From: Helicostylum pulchrum
Lineage: Eukaryota > Mucoromycota > Mucoromycetes > Mucorales > Mucoraceae
NCBI GenBank assembly: GCA_025677825.1
Contig: JAIXMO010000038.1
Location: forward strand, 1 to 64,000
Direction: 5' to 3'
DNA: 64,000 nucleotides
This document shows, one piece after another, positions 11,623-24,809 of this stretch. The notes under the pieces are model-generated. The model was not told where the DNA came from. It made no database searches and saw only the letters and a program-made list of their open reading frames with translations. Made by a program: the position numbers and the translations under genes. Numbering within the stretch: position 1 is the first letter of the stretch; every line of letters starts with the position of its first letter.

Positions 11623-11912
11623 TTTATATTATGCAAACGAAAGAGAAAGGTATGTTGTTTACGTTTTTTTTTTCCTTGTGTGACTATTTTATTGTAATAA
11701 AAAAAGACATTTCCGAATATCTTTTAAGCGGGGATTATTTGTTTAAGTACGAGAAAACGACAATGCACACTTTTCAAACCCTTCATGAAAACGGTATTAC
11801 TCCGACACAGAAGTAGTATATTGTATCTTTCCTACCCGAGAATGGATACTTTTTTTTTTGCAAGCGTAAAAAAGTAACAATACAATAAAAAAGAGATTGT
11901 AACATAATGTCT

Positions 11913-11915
<3 letters not shown>

Positions 11916-11959
<44 letters not shown>

Positions 11960-11964
11960 GAGAG
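11916..11964. repeat. GA microsatellite
   Basis: An almost uninterrupted (GA)n run of about 49 bp in the divergent 583-bp region between VTC1 and SIN3. GA tracts in promoters can be nucleosome-poor or bound by GAGA-type factors; here that is only a possibility. No other clear element is seen in 11623-12205. Confidence 0.9.
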
Positions 11965-12205
11965 TACATAACCAAGAAGAAGCATTGTGGATAATGAGAC
12001 TAAAAGCAGTCCATCTAAACCATGTTGTTTTTTCCAAGTTTTTGCTCAAGTGTGGCTTGTGTGCGCTATTTCGCACTCCTAAAGCGAAAAGAAGGAACTG
12101 AAAGTTTACCCTCTCTTTCTCTTGCTTTATATATATTCGACAATTTTACCCTTTTTTCTGTAAAAAAAAAAAAAAAGAGAGACAGAATAAACCAAACATA
12201 AAGCC

Positions 12206-13505
12206 ATGTCTTCACCTATTCAACCACCTCCTAATATACGGTAAATATATACATACACACCTCTTTTTTTTTTTCTTCTTTTTTATACATGTATATATTA
12301 ACGAAAGGGAAATATATAAAAGGTCACCTTCTGTTAGTCACACTCAGCAACAACCTACGGTGCCAGTTCCTTCACCTTACGCTCATCATCTTCCACCACC
12401 ACCAGGGTTTGTAGGACCACCTACACCAGTGAGAGTAAGTGAATTACCTTCTATACTCTCTCGTAGTTCTTCACCTTCTTTCAATCATCATACACATGAA
12501 CATTCTGTTTTACCACCCATCCCTTCACGTACGTCGACTCCTCCTTATAACGAACGTAGAATAAGTATTGTCCGTCCACCATCACAACCACCCGTACCAC
12601 CACCACAAGTGCCACCACAAGCACCACCTCCACCACAAGCACCACCACCACCACCTGTCACCACCACTTCTCCCTCTTCTCAAAACGGTGGATATCGTCC
12701 TTTAAACGTAAGAGATGCACTTACTTATCTTGACCAAGTCAAAGTAAGATTTTCCGATCAACCCGACGTTTATAATCGATTTTTAGATATCATGAAAGAT
12801 TTCAAAAGTCAAGCGTAAGTGTATCTTTAACATTTTTTTTTAAAAAAAAATAGCAGTATTATTAAAATAATAATTATAGCATTGATACACCAGGTGTAAT
12901 CGAACGCGTATCAACTTTATTCAAAGGTCATCCAACACTTATTTCAGGATTCAATACATTTCTTCCACCTGGTTATCGTATCGAATGTTCAAACGATCCT
13001 CGTGAACCCGACTTAATAACCGTCACAACACCAAGTGGTGTCACAACTACAACAGGCAGAATTCATCATCCCGAAATCAATCATGGTCCACATGTTCAAC
13101 CCTACTATCCATATATGCCAAATTCAATGCATATGCCTCCACCTCCCCCTCCACCCCAGCAACAAATGATGTCTCAACCTACCTATCATCATCCTGCTCC
13201 TCCTCCACCACCACCTCAACAGCAACAGCTGCCAATTCAACATCCTTTACCGCCTCCTCCTCCACCTCCACCTAGTAGTAATAGCCCTCCTCCTGGTGAA
13301 AAGCGATCGCCTGTTGAGTTTAATCATGCTATTAACTATGTCAACAAGATCAAAGTAATATATATTCTGTCTCTCTCACACATAACATGTTATAACTAAT
13401 AACACTCTATACACATATAGAACCGATTTTCTAGTGATCCAGAAATCTATAAACAATTTTTAGAAATACTTCAAACCTATCAAAAAGATCAAAAACCTAT
13501 TCAAG

Positions 13506-13542
<37 letters not shown>

Positions 13543-16500
13543 CCCCAGCAAAATATATATATATGTGTATACTTACCAAAAAAATATAGGTTTATGCTCA
13601 TGTTCAATTCTTGTTTAATGGCGCACCGGATTTACTAGACGAATTCAAACAATTTTTACCTGATATTACAGGACAACCTGCCAGTGTCTTGTTTGATACC
13701 ATTTCACCTACTTATTATAGTTCAAAAAGAATTGGTACTCCTCCACCTAATCCCGGCAAAAAGAAACGAGCGAACAACGTAAGTTTTTTTTTTATTTATT
13801 TTATCTTGGGTAATTTAACTTATATACAATACACAGACCAACAAAAAGGCAAAACCGTATCAAAAAGAAGAACCAATGCGTGACCCATACAGCTACCCCA
13901 ACTCACCTTTCGACCCAATCCGTCCCTCGGTCTCCACAGAAGAAATCGAGCTCTTTGAACGTATCCGGAAACACATTGGTAACAAACCGTCCTACGAGGA
14001 GTTCCTCAAAACCTTAAACCTCTACACACAACAAATCTTGGACTTGGACAGTTTAATTGACCAAGTATCCATCTTTATCGGCAACAATAAGGAGTTATTT
14101 GATTGGTTTAAAAGTATTGTTGGATATGAACCAAAGGAACATCCTATTGAAAAGCCTTTACATCCTTTGCCAAAACCCGACCTTGCTCATTGTAAGACTA
14201 CGGATCAAAGTCCTAGTTATCGATGTGTTCCTAGAAACGTAAGTACACACACATACACAAACAAAAGAGGAAGAGAGTTATTCATACTTTTTTTTTTTTT
14301 TTTTTTTTTACGTAGTGGCAAGCTCAGCCTTGTTCTGGTAGAGACCAAATTGCTTGGGAAGTACTTAACGACGAATACGTATCCCACCCAATCTGGGCCA
14401 GTGAAGACGACGGATTTGTAGCATCCAAGAAGAGTCAATACGAAGAAGCCATGCACCGTTGTGAAGAAGAGCGTTACGATTACAACATGAACATCGAAGC
14501 CAACTTGAACGTGATTGCCTTATTAGAACCTATCGCTCATCGTATCGAAACCATGACCCCTGAAGAAAAAACCAATTTTAGATTACGTCCTGGATTAGGA
14601 GGTCAATCTGTTACTATCTATGAACGCATCATTAAAAAGGTCTATGATAAAGAAAGAGGAACGGAAATAATTGAATTGCTGTATTCAAATCCGGCCCAAG
14701 TAGTTCCTATTCTTTTGAAACGGTTAAAACAAAAAGATGAAGCATGGAAGCGGGCTCAAGTAAGTTTATTTATTAATATCCCCGGGGAAAAACTTAATCT
14801 AATGGTTTTTTTTTAAAAAAAAAGCGCGAGTGGAATAAAATATGGAGAGAAGTAGACGCCAAAAACTTTTATAAAGCACTAGACTACCAAGGCATCACGT
14901 TCAAGAGCAACGACCGAAAAGCGATGGCACCAAAAGCCTTGGTCAGTGAAATCGAACAATTACAGCACGACAAAAAGATGAAACGCGGTGAAAAATCCGT
15001 GCATACCAAAGAACCCTTCCAATTCCAATTCCAATTTAAGGATCCTCAAGTATTTAAAGACGTAACAAGAGTTATATATTCATTTATCGATAGACAATCT
15101 GGATACTCTAGTAGTGACAGAGAAAAGATTAGAACTTTTATTCAAACTTTTATCCCACTTTGTTTCCAAGTAGATGATGTTGTACCGGAAGGCATGACGC
15201 AGTATGCTGATGATATGGAAGAAGATGATTTGGCCGAAGATGATGATGATAACCATTCGACAAATACAGATGAATCAGAATCAGATATTGGTAGATCCCC
15301 TCGAAAGAGATCCATGTCTCCGTCACGTAGAAGATCCGGTAGATCGTCGCGTAATCATCACGAAGATGAACATACAATGGATTTGTTACGTGATGTCTTG
15401 ACAAAGAACCAAAACGCGTTAGATACGCATACTGAAAGATCCCCTTCTCCTTTTGTCTCCAATGATGTACAAGTCAAGACTGAAGAAAATGACGGCAGAG
15501 ATTTAACTGCAGAAGTCATTTCTACCTTGACCGATGCCACTGTCTCCGCTGTTACACAGGAAGATGCTTTCGGCGATAAATTGTTTGCTGCAGCAGCGGC
15601 TGCTATTGCTCCTGGTGTCAAGAAGAGAGTTTTGTATAGTTTCTTTTGTAACACTACATTTTATTGTTTCTTTAGACTTTATGAAGTAAGTTTTTTTTTA
15701 AAAGAGTGAGAGAGAAATAGGCTAATTTTTTTTTAAAAAAAATGAGTAGATGCTTTATGAAAGACTTGGTAAACTACGTGAAATCAATACAGAAATGGAA
15801 AAACATCCCAATATGGGTAAACGTGTCAATAAGGTAGCACGCGATCTTGGGTTATACAGCAGCAGATTTGACGGTAAAAAAAAAAAAATGTTTGTTTTTT
15901 TTTAAAAAAAATACTAAAACAAATTTAGATGTGGATGTATCAAAAGGATATTACAACGCAGTTTTGGAAATGATTGATAAATTCTTTGATGGGGACATTG
16001 ATCAGCAAGTATTTGAAGAACATACGCGATACATTTTTGTTACAGATGCTTATCTTATTTTCACAATTGATAAACTTGTTCATTCCATGGTGAAACAAAT
16101 TCAAGCAATCACTGTTGATCCTAAGTCTGTCGAATTGATTCGACTCTTCCGAAGTGACAAAGGACTGGAATCCATGTCGCCTAGAATCTTATCCGTCTAT
16201 AGGTTAAGAGCTGAAGATGTAGTTGGATCAGAAGAAAACCTTTACAAGATTAATTTTGTAAGTTACCTTTGTTTTTTTGCTGGTTATTATAAATTTAACA
16301 TGGTTTATATAGGATAATGAGATTAAGAATATGACCATTCAATTAATTGGTAAAGATGATTATATGCTGGAACCTACAGCTGAAGACAGGTACCAAGACT
16401 ACGTTGCGAGTTATATGGATTGGGTGAACACAACAGAAGGTATTGACACCGCTAAAATGAAGCCTACATTTTTAACTCGGTAAGTCTAAATACGTATTTT

Positions 16501-16810
16501 TTAAAGTTTTTTTTTTTAACTAAATATAATATACAGTAACCTGAGACCTCAAGACGAACACTTGAACAAAATATTCGTTCGCTCAAAGCTACAATATAAA
16601 ATTGACCAAGAGACATACCACATGTATTATATTGTTGGTTCTGAAGACACCTTTGTTCGTCCACATTCAAATAATACAGTACAAAAGACAACGAATCGAT
16701 GGAAAGACTGGATCCAATCACCCACCACAGGTTGGTCAAAAGGGTTAGATGAATCTCGTAAACATACAATGGAATTAGAAGCAAGGAAATTGTTGTCTTC
16801 TAATCGTTAA
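12206..16810 (+). CDS. SIN3: SIN3 transcriptional corepressor scaffold
   Basis: Twelve exons: 12206-12240, 12323-12814, 12880-13354, 13421-13507, 13590-13778, 13837-14238, 14316-14759, 14825-15685, 15750-15873, 15929-16257, 16313-16479, 16537-16810, giving 1,292 aa. After a Pro/His-rich N-terminus come three paired amphipathic helix domains. PAH1 (residues ~135-210) has YLDQVKVRF and [13 protein letters not shown]2 (~318-395) has [12 protein letters not shown] and FKQFLPD. PAH3 (~460-520) follows. The histone-deacetylase interaction region (~540-680) has [19 protein letters not shown]. An acidic Ser-rich linker precedes a C-terminal Sin3 domain with [18 protein letters not shown]. The protein holds Rpd3-type deacetylase in a nuclear repressor complex. 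Poly-Pro blocks between the PAH domains are unusually long. All splice phases agree. Confidence 0.96.
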
Positions 16811-16829
16811 ATTTCATCCCCCCCTTTAT

Positions 16830-16830
<1 letters not shown>

Positions 16831-16860
<30 letters not shown>
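16831..16860. repeat. 30-base poly-C run downstream of SIN3
   Basis: An uninterrupted run of 30 C starting 21 nt after the SIN3 stop, preceded by a second run of 7 C. It is exceptional in a genome whose other homopolymers are nearly all A or T. The rest of 16861-17331, before the first F-box gene, is pyrimidine-rich then A-rich DNA with nothing else recognised. Confidence 0.9.
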
Positions 16861-16863
<3 letters not shown>

Positions 16864-17331
16864 TCTTCCTCCCTCTTCTTTTTTTTTATACAAAATAATT
16901 TTACGCATAAATGGGGACCCAAGTTTCTTTTTTTTTAACACCCTTCTTCTTTTTTTTATATACATATAAACGCTTCTACATTCTTTTTTATTCGAAAAAT
17001 AAATGGTCAACTATTGATAAAATGAATAATGACTTATATTTCATTGATGGAAATGACAAGTGTGTCATACGTTGACCAGGAATCTTTGTTGTTAATTGTT
17101 AAAAAGAAGCGTATCACTACTTTGAAACATTTGCGTATATTAAATCAATAAACAAAAAGAAACAAAAAAACACAATGCTTTAAAATATTACTTTTGGATT
17201 TCATATCAATAAAGAAAAATTGCTTTAACAAAACAAAAAACCACAAAAAAAAGCGCAGCATCACTTTCTATTTAAAGGGAAACAACAAAAATAATGAAAA
17301 ATGACAACTACCCTCCCCCTTTTCTACATTT

Positions 17332-19161
17332 ATGATTCCTAACGAAGTATTAGCCATTATTTTCGGTCACTTAGATACGAAGCAATTGTTACAATGTCAA
17401 CTTACAAGTAGACAATGGAGTAGAGCCTCTTTAAAACAACTTTACTCTAAAGTTATAATTAGATCAGACTTTTGTTACGAACGATATATAGCTACTACGT
17501 CCGCCAACCCTGGTCTAGCTCCGTACCTTAAATTGATTAACTTTGGACGTTATTTTTCTAATCAACCAACGGACTCGTCCATTCGAAATTACGAAATACT
17601 TGTCCGTTTTCCAAACATGACAGAGTTGTCAGCTTCACAACCAACCATAGAATTTTGGACCCAAGTTTGTTATAGAGCAGATCAAGGTCAATTGAAATAC
17701 TTGGAGTTTTTACCTGTACCTTCCGTTTCAGATTTTGCGTATTATGCCAATGCTGCTTTGTTTCTCAGTAATACTTTAAAAGTTCTAATATTCGAAGGAT
17801 CAACCAATACAAGAGCATACCAATTGCTTATTATTCATCTCAAACAATTCAAAAGATTGACCACTATATGTATTAAGCGGTCTAGAAATTGTGGTCTTAG
17901 TCATTACGATACCTTACTCAATCATTGTTCTAATCAAAAATACTTTAAAGCTTGTATATGTGCAGTTCGTGCAGATTATGCAAATCGTCGCGTTTATACG
18001 TATCATGCAGATCCTAGAAATAACAATGTTGTAATACAAGACCCACCTTTATTAATTCGACCACTCAATAATGCTGAAAGGCTTGTTTGTCATTGGGAAT
18101 TAATAGGTTTCGATAACCAATTAAACTATGCCCTGAAGAAGTTTCCCGCACTAAAATTCTTGTCCGTCTCGCTTTACTCTAAAGAAGGGTTAGGAATAGA
18201 AAATCTCCATAATCGAATAGAATATTTACCAAGTCCACCTCCTTCAGTGACCACTCTTATCAATTTCTTACAATATACGTTTACCATAAAATTATTTGAT
18301 GTCACCTTGGTTTTAAGTCCAGAAAGCATATCTTTTATCTGGGAAAAGCTTGCAGAAATAAAAGGTGTCAATGACGATGTTCGCTTGATTTTCGATCTAA
18401 AACAGAGTCCTCATTTTTCTAGTAACCCGGCAACCAGATTTAAAAGAGACCAAACCACCGTATACTTAAACTATTACATTTATATAAAAGAAAAGTTGCC
18501 AGGTAAAGAGTTTTTAGAGAAAGCAGGCCCGTATATTGGTTCATTGCAAGTAAGAAATGAAGATTGTTTACGTACCTGTGATAGACTCAGCAAGACATAC
18601 AGAAATACCGACTATATATATCAAGTACTAGACTTGTGTCCAGTCTTACGCGAGCTTGATTTTGATACTATCTTTACCATTAAAAAAATTCGTACAGTAT
18701 ACGATGCTTATTTCCCATTAAGATCACTTTCCGTCGGGATCGATCAAGCTAAACCGTACGTGTTATTCCTCAAGAAGCTCGCCCCAACTATACCAGAACT
18801 CAAACAACTTCATTTTACTATACGGTATCAACAACATATTGAGCATCCTCGTCGCCAAATCAAAATTGAAATGCCAAATATAGACTTTGACTTGATAACT
18901 TGGACCTATACAACTAAACCTACTCAATTGATGGATCAAAATATACGTTGCTACCTTCAAGTAAAAACCTTTTCAAAAAACGAATTCTTTATGGTTAATT
19001 CAGATGGTCTATTACCTATTTCAAAACATGTTTATTCAAGTCCTAGGTCTCAATTACGTATTTGCATTGTTTGTAAAGAGCTCCGAGATTTTAAACTTAA
19101 ATTTACCATAATTACATTGCAACCCTCTATCTTCACTTCAATAAGATATGCTGACCGTTAA
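17332..19161 (+). CDS. F-box/leucine-rich protein, intact array member 1
   Basis: Single exon, 609 aa. The first ~45 residues form an F-box: PNEVLAIIFGHLDTKQLLQC, then QLTSRQWSRASLKQLYSKV. The remainder is a run of degenerate leucine-rich units (repeated LKFLSV, LKQLHF patterns), ending in a conserved tail with YLQVKT and LRICIVCKELRDFKLKF that recurs in the three downstream copies. F-box proteins bind Skp1 in SCF ubiquitin ligases; the LRR part would choose the target, which cannot be read from sequence. It heads a four-member head-to-tail array with ~65-200 bp spacers. No intron, unlike most neighbours. Confidence 0.9.
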   Translation: MIPNEVLAIIFGHLDTKQLLQCQLTSRQWSRASLKQLYSKVIIRSDFCYERYIATTSANPGLAPYLKLINFGRYFSNQPTDSSIRNYEILVRFPNMTELSASQPTIEFWTQVCYRADQGQLKYLEFLPVPSVSDFAYYANAALFLSNTLKVLIFEGSTNTRAYQLLIIHLKQFKRLTTICIKRSRNCGLSHYDTLLNHCSNQKYFKACICAVRADYANRRVYTYHADPRNNNVVIQDPPLLIRPLNNAERLVCHWELIGFDNQLNYALKKFPALKFLSVSLYSKEGLGIENLHNRIEYLPSPPPSVTTLINFLQYTFTIKLFDVTLVLSPESISFIWEKLAEIKGVNDDVRLIFDLKQSPHFSSNPATRFKRDQTTVYLNYYIYIKEKLPGKEFLEKAGPYIGSLQVRNEDCLRTCDRLSKTYRNTDYIYQVLDLCPVLRELDFDTIFTIKKIRTVYDAYFPLRSLSVGIDQAKPYVLFLKKLAPTIPELKQLHFTIRYQQHIEHPRRQIKIEMPNIDFDLITWTYTTKPTQLMDQNIRCYLQVKTFSKNEFFMVNSDGLLPISKHVYSSPRSQLRICIVCKELRDFKLKFTIITLQPSIFTSIRYADR

Positions 19162-19361
19162 ATCTATACCGTCTTTAAAATGTTGATAGTAGCAGTTTAT
19201 ACTGGCTTCTTTTTTATTTATCTAAATATAATAAAAAGACCATGCGTAATGGAACGAAGCAGAATATTCGATTTTTTACACCCTAAATAAAGAACAATAA
19301 AAAAATCTATATATAAACATATAAAATTCTTTTTTTTAAAACCTCCCATTTCTATATCCAA

Positions 19362-21098
19362 ATGAATTGCTTTCCTGACGAATTATTACTCGATATTTTC
19401 AGTCACTTACCTCCAAATGACTTAGCCAAATGTCAACTTGTAAACAAGAATTGGAACAAATCTTCACTACAATTACTTTATTCAAAGGTTACTGTTAACT
19501 CCTGCCTTAGAGTCTTACGATACACTACTAGTATATCCAAGTCACCCGAGCGAGCAAATTACCTTACATCAATTGACGTCGGCATTATGTTTGCTACATA
19601 CGAAGATATAAAATTTTGGGATAGCTGTAACCTTGTAGAAGCATTAATCAAATATTGCCCCAATATAATCGAAATATTAGCAAGAGATACATGTTCTAAA
19701 TTTTGGTCTCATATGCACTCTGCAGCCCAGAGAAAATCCTTTGCTAATTTACAGGTGTTACCAGCATCATCTGTTATAACCATTGATCTCTATATCGCTT
19801 GCGCCTTATCATATAAAAATACCTTGACCAGTTTAACTCTTACCGACCGAAGAACTCGCTCCGAATCAAATTCAACAGTCGAATCAAATTCTTACAAAGC
19901 TTTCCTATCTCGTATAAATGAATTTTGTAGCCTAACTCATCTTCACTTTAATCTTTATGAAAATCAACAGCTTGACTATTTTGATACGGTTATTGAAAGT
20001 TGTAAATCAATTCAATCATTAAATTTTTGTTTAGTTATTCCTACGCCGCCTAACGTAACATTAACACCTAACGTAGTCTTACCTCGTCCCGAGATCCATA
20101 CACTTGTTTATGATTGGGGTTTTATAAGCCAAGATTATCAATTAGAATATATCGTTCAAAAATTTTCCAACCTTTAAAACCTGACTATGTCATTGGGTCC
20201 TTACAGCCAAAACAGTTATAACAGCTCAGTATCTGCCGAAGAAATGGTCAAGTTCTTCCAACATACCCTAACCATACCAAACTTAAAATTAGAATTTGCT
20301 CTAAAAAAACGCGATGTGGTGAAAACCTGGATAGATATTATGAGAACCACAGGCTTTGGTGCTCATATCCGCATAGATTTTAAATACTTGGAACGAAACT
20401 TTGACGGTTCAGTTGTCAATTTCGAGTACGATTTGACAACATTTTATTTTTCACCTGTACAAGATTTCTTTTATCCATATCATGTTGATTTTATATCGAA
20501 GATAGGTAGAATAGTTCAATCGATCGATATAAATAAGAATACTAATGAACGTCAGCTGTATCAGATACTCGAATCATGTCGCTCACTGCAGACTTTAACG
20601 TGCCGTAAACCCGTCGATATAGATTTATACAGCCTTATAAACTTCCAACATGAAAATTTGAAGTTTATTACTTTGAGCATTAAAGGTTGTGACGTTTCAT
20701 TTGACTACATAACCCGACTTTCTTTAAACCTACCAAACCTGGAACAACTTTCTTTAATTGATCAAAAGACGTTTCGATTAAATAACGATCGCAATATTCA
20801 AATGAATATGCCAAACGCAAGATTAAACATGTTAAGCTGGTCTGGCGAATCTTCTTCCGGTATCGTTCGTAATAGAATAAGATGCTATATTAGAATAAAT
20901 ACTGCGGTAAGTGAAAGGTTTTATACAGGTAGCAAAAAAGGAATGTTTAGAATCACGAAGCAATACTACACGCAATCTTCTGGCAAGTTTTATTTCGATA
21001 TCACTTGTCATAAATTGAATACATTTAAACTTACAATTAGAGATCCTTCTCTTGCTAAAAAAGAGACGACGTATCTTTGGACTTTTCCTATTTTTTAA
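19362..21098 (+). pseudogene. F-box/LRR gene, array member 2, one in-frame stop
   Basis: Starts MNCFPDELLLDIFSHLPPND with a good F-box (…LAKCQLVNKNWNKSSLQLLYSK) and runs 578 codons in one frame, interrupted only by TAA at 20175-20177 inside an LRR (VQKFSNL*NLTMSLGP). Member 1 reads through the matching position with a sense codon. All other sequence, including the tail (RCYIRINT, KFYFDITCHKLNTFKL), is open. It is either a very recent pseudogene, a truncated 271-aa F-box protein, a readthrough gene or a base error. No frameshift is seen. Confidence 0.8.
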
Positions 21099-21227
21099 AA
21101 TGAAAAAATCCTATGTTGTTGATATAATAATAACCTGTTTAAATGTGTAATCTATACATACACATATAAAGCACAAAAAAAAAAAAAAAAGAAGAAGAAA
21201 CTAAAAAAAAAGTATTTCTTTAATAAA

Positions 21228-22883
21228 ATGATCAATCTTCCTTTTGAAATCCTAAACAAAATATTTAAATATCTACCAGACACTGGCTTATTACAGTGCC
21301 AGTTTTTCAATAAGAACTATTACGAAGCATCTGTAGAACTTCTTTATTCCAATATTACTTTAGCATGGTACGCGCCTAATCCTTTCATCCGTACCATTGT
21401 AGATAACCCAAGACTTTCAAATTACCTCAAGATAATCGATGTTCAATAGCACCTTTCTAAAACAGACCATAATGAATTACGGGATAAATATAGTTTATTA
21501 AGTGCATTTTTATTTTATTGTCCCAATATACAACAATTAAGTGTTATGGATCTTGGTCGTAACGTTTGGGGTCCACTCATATACGCAGCTAAAGAGGGAC
21601 AACTGGCTCATTTAAAATCATTATCTATCACACGAGTTGCTGAAATTGATAATTATATCGGTACCCTTTTATCTTTTAAAAACTCATTGACTACTTTATT
21701 ATTATGCGATGCAGACGACACCATGATAACTAGCCGGTGGAGTACCGGAACAACTTATCAACCTGTACTTGATCATATAAAAGAATTTTCGAACTTACAA
21801 CATCTTAGTATTGGACATCATACCGACCTACAATTCTATAACTTTGATAGGTTAATCGAAAAATGTCGAAGCCTGAAATCATTTTCAGTTCGTTTGAATC
21901 ATATAACATGTCAAGTCCAAAAAGAAAATATCATTCATAGATTTATTTCTAAAAGTTCGGATGTCAATAAACTAGTTTGCAATTGGGAGACAATAAAAAG
22001 TGACGATCAAATAAAATACATCATATACAAATTACCAAACTTACAATACCTCAATATCCTATACGATCCTTATTTAGGCAAAAGTTTCAATAGAGAAACA
22101 CAGCCTATATCTTCTAACACCCTTAAGAATTCTTCAAATATATACTTACCATTCCAACAGTAGAGTTTGGATTACAGTTGGAAAAGTTGGATTTAATATA
22201 TATCTACACACATTTTGTGAAAACAACCATAAATTTACAAGACTGACTATATCAACATCAGGTTATTTAATCCGTTCATTTACTGTAGAAAGCATCTGGG
22301 GAACTTTCGGTATGCTTTCAAAACTATCAGATATATATTATATATTGAGTAGTCAAAACTGGATCCGAATTATTCTTGAAGCATGTCCTCATTACAAGAG
22401 CTTATATTCTGTAACCCATTGTTTATGTTATCGTCTTACGACTTATCCTTTCAACATATGCACCTAAATTCGTTTGGATTTTCTATTTTTGAACCAAAAA
22501 TGCCACTTGAATTTTTACAATCGCTCTCTTACAATCTACCAAACCTTAAACAACTTCATTTTGGATACGAAGAATGGTTTGGAACAGACGATATATATCA
22601 CGTTAAAATTAATATGACTTATACTCATTTTGATTTAATAACTTGTTCAGATATAGTATTGGAAAACAAACCTCATTATTATATTGGCTTACAAACTCAA
22701 ACACAACAATTGTTTTTTGTAGTAGAAAAAAATGAATTGATTTCTATAAGTGGACATCGTTTTAGTAATGCTAAGAAACAGTTATCGTTTCATATTATTT
22801 GCTTACGGTTGAACGGATTTCGAGTCTTGTGGGGCGATGATGATGATAATACCAGATGTAGAACACATAGCTGGATTTTTTAG
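21228..22883 (+). pseudogene. F-box/LRR gene, array member 3, disrupted
   Basis: Begins MINLPFEILNKIFKYLPDTG with a recognisable F-box. A stop (TAG, 21447-21449) interrupts the frame after 73 codons. Reading resumes in the same frame to a second stop near 22161. The 22164-22382 stretch switches frames at least twice before the original frame returns at 22383 and runs to the conserved tail (SFHIICLRLNGFRVLW). Similarity to members 1 and 2 extends along the whole length, so this is an old full-length copy now inactivated. Confidence 0.8.
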
Positions 22884-23080
22884 TATTCCCTTTTTGGTTC
22901 TAACAACATTAAATTAATAAAATATAATATAAAGAGGGTATATTAATAGCTTAATATTTTAAAAAATTATAAAATATGAAATGAAAGTGGATATTATGTG
23001 ATTACATGATAAAAAAAGTAAAGAGTAACCAACAAAGAACAGAAATGCTATTAAAAACCGAAAAAAAAAATACTGCTTTA

Positions 23081-24712
23081 ATGAGCCAATTACCTTTCGA
23101 AGTATTAAGCATTTAATTTGCGGAGAAAAGACTTGTTACAATGTCAAATTACCAGTAAACTATGGCGCGCAGCATCATCTTAACTAATATACTCTCGATT
23201 CAGAAGAAAAGTGCGACTGGTATACGCTTGCCATCACCAATTATCCTCAGTTAGGTCTAATTCTTAGGTCAGTTGATGTAGCTTCTTTATATAGAAGCAA
23301 ATTGGTTCCAGTAGTTTGGGATGGTCACGCGTTGATGCATGCGCTTTCAAAAAACTGTCCCAACATAACAGAATTTATTTTGGCCCAAACTTAATAGTGC
23401 GACCTATCAAGGTCGATTAAAATACTTGCAATGTTTACCAGAACCTAATAAAATGAATTTTCGGCTATATTCATCTACTGTCTTACTATTCAAAAAACTT
23501 TAACAGCAGTGGTATTAAATACTATACACGTTTATGAAAGTTATACAATTGTTACTCGTATTAATGAATTTTTCAATGTAAGAGCTTTGAAAATTATTTA
23601 CTTTTCCAAACATGGTTTGACTTATTATAATAGTATCATTGATAACTGCGTAGAACCAAGCACGATAATAGCATACATGAATACGTACAATTATATAAAG
23701 ATAGAAGAAGTGTTCCCTGACATATTTCATCCACGTAATGGTATATATAAACTAGATTGCTATTGGAATGCATTATATAGTGATATACAGTTAAATTATA
23801 TTATGCAAAAGTTTCCAAAACTTCAAGATTTAACTATTGCACTTCATCCCCGCGGAGACAAATATTCTATTATATCAACCGAGATGGTGGCTTCATTATT
23901 ACAATAAGCATACACTATAAAAAGTGTTAGTGTCACTTTTAAGTTACTAAGAGAAGATTTGGAGAAAGTTTCTTATAGATTGGCAAGAAAGATAAACACA
24001 AAAATAAATTTACACATTCATTTTAAATGTCGTCAACTTGGCAGCTCTACGTTTAGGACATTAGTCACATTAGAAAATAATATTACATCGATAGAAGTGT
24101 ATACTAATCCAGTACAGTGTAAAGTAAATCAACTGAATGTAATAAGTGAGCTACCATATAATGTTAAATCTCTCAAGGTAGCAGAATATGGCTTTTACAA
24201 ACCTTCGTGTGGTGAATCATATCCCTTTCATATTCCTATAATGTGTCCTACAAGAACTTACATTAGAAGAAACTATAATTAGTCATAGAGAATATATACC
24301 CTATGCTATCCATACTGAATCAAAGTCTCTTTCAATTAGCATATTAGAACCTGATAGAAACCTTAAATACCTCCGTAGGCCCTCTTTTTCTATTCTAAAC
24401 CTTAAACAGCTTCGTTTATGTGCCGAAGACGAATGGGGTACAGATAAACGTCGATATATAAAAATCAATATGCCAGATATAAACTTTGATCTGATCATTA
24501 GGAATTGTAACAAGTCTGATTCAATTCAACAAGAGCCACAATGCTTTATTCGGGTGAAAACTTCTTTAGGTAGAAGGTTCTTTATTGGTATTAAAAATGG
24601 TTTATCTAAAAAAAAAAAAACTATACATCCAACGTATTTTGATATTACTTGCGAAAGTTTAAAATATTTTAAAATTATTTTACTTAAAAAAAAGCGTAAT
24701 TATAATAAATAA
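23081..24712 (+). pseudogene. F-box/LRR gene, array member 4, heavily degraded
   Basis: The start (MSQLPFEVLSI followed by a stop) and 'RLVTMSNYQ'-like remnants show an F-box that has lost frame almost at once. Longer open pieces at 23509-23907, 23959-24282 and 24470-24712 carry LRR segments. The family tail (QCFIRVKTSLGRRFF and FDITCESLKYFKI) is still visible. It is the most decayed of the four copies, so decay increases along the array from 5' to 3'. Confidence 0.75.
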
Positions 24713-24766
24713 TATATTAACTCGTTAATGGATATATATTGTAAGTATTGAGTTAAAGACGCGTGC

Positions 24767-24768
<2 letters not shown>

Positions 24769-24805
<37 letters not shown>
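24769..24805. repeat. AG microsatellite
   Basis: An (AG)n run of about 37 bp just beyond the F-box array. The rest of 24713-25773 is AT-rich with no convincing gene; the scattered short open frames there have no splice support. Confidence 0.9.

Positions 24806-24809
<4 letters not shown>

Noticed and set aside
11577..12101. Open frames around the GA repeat
   Set aside because: Glu-Arg runs are the translated microsatellite; no homology, no splice sites.
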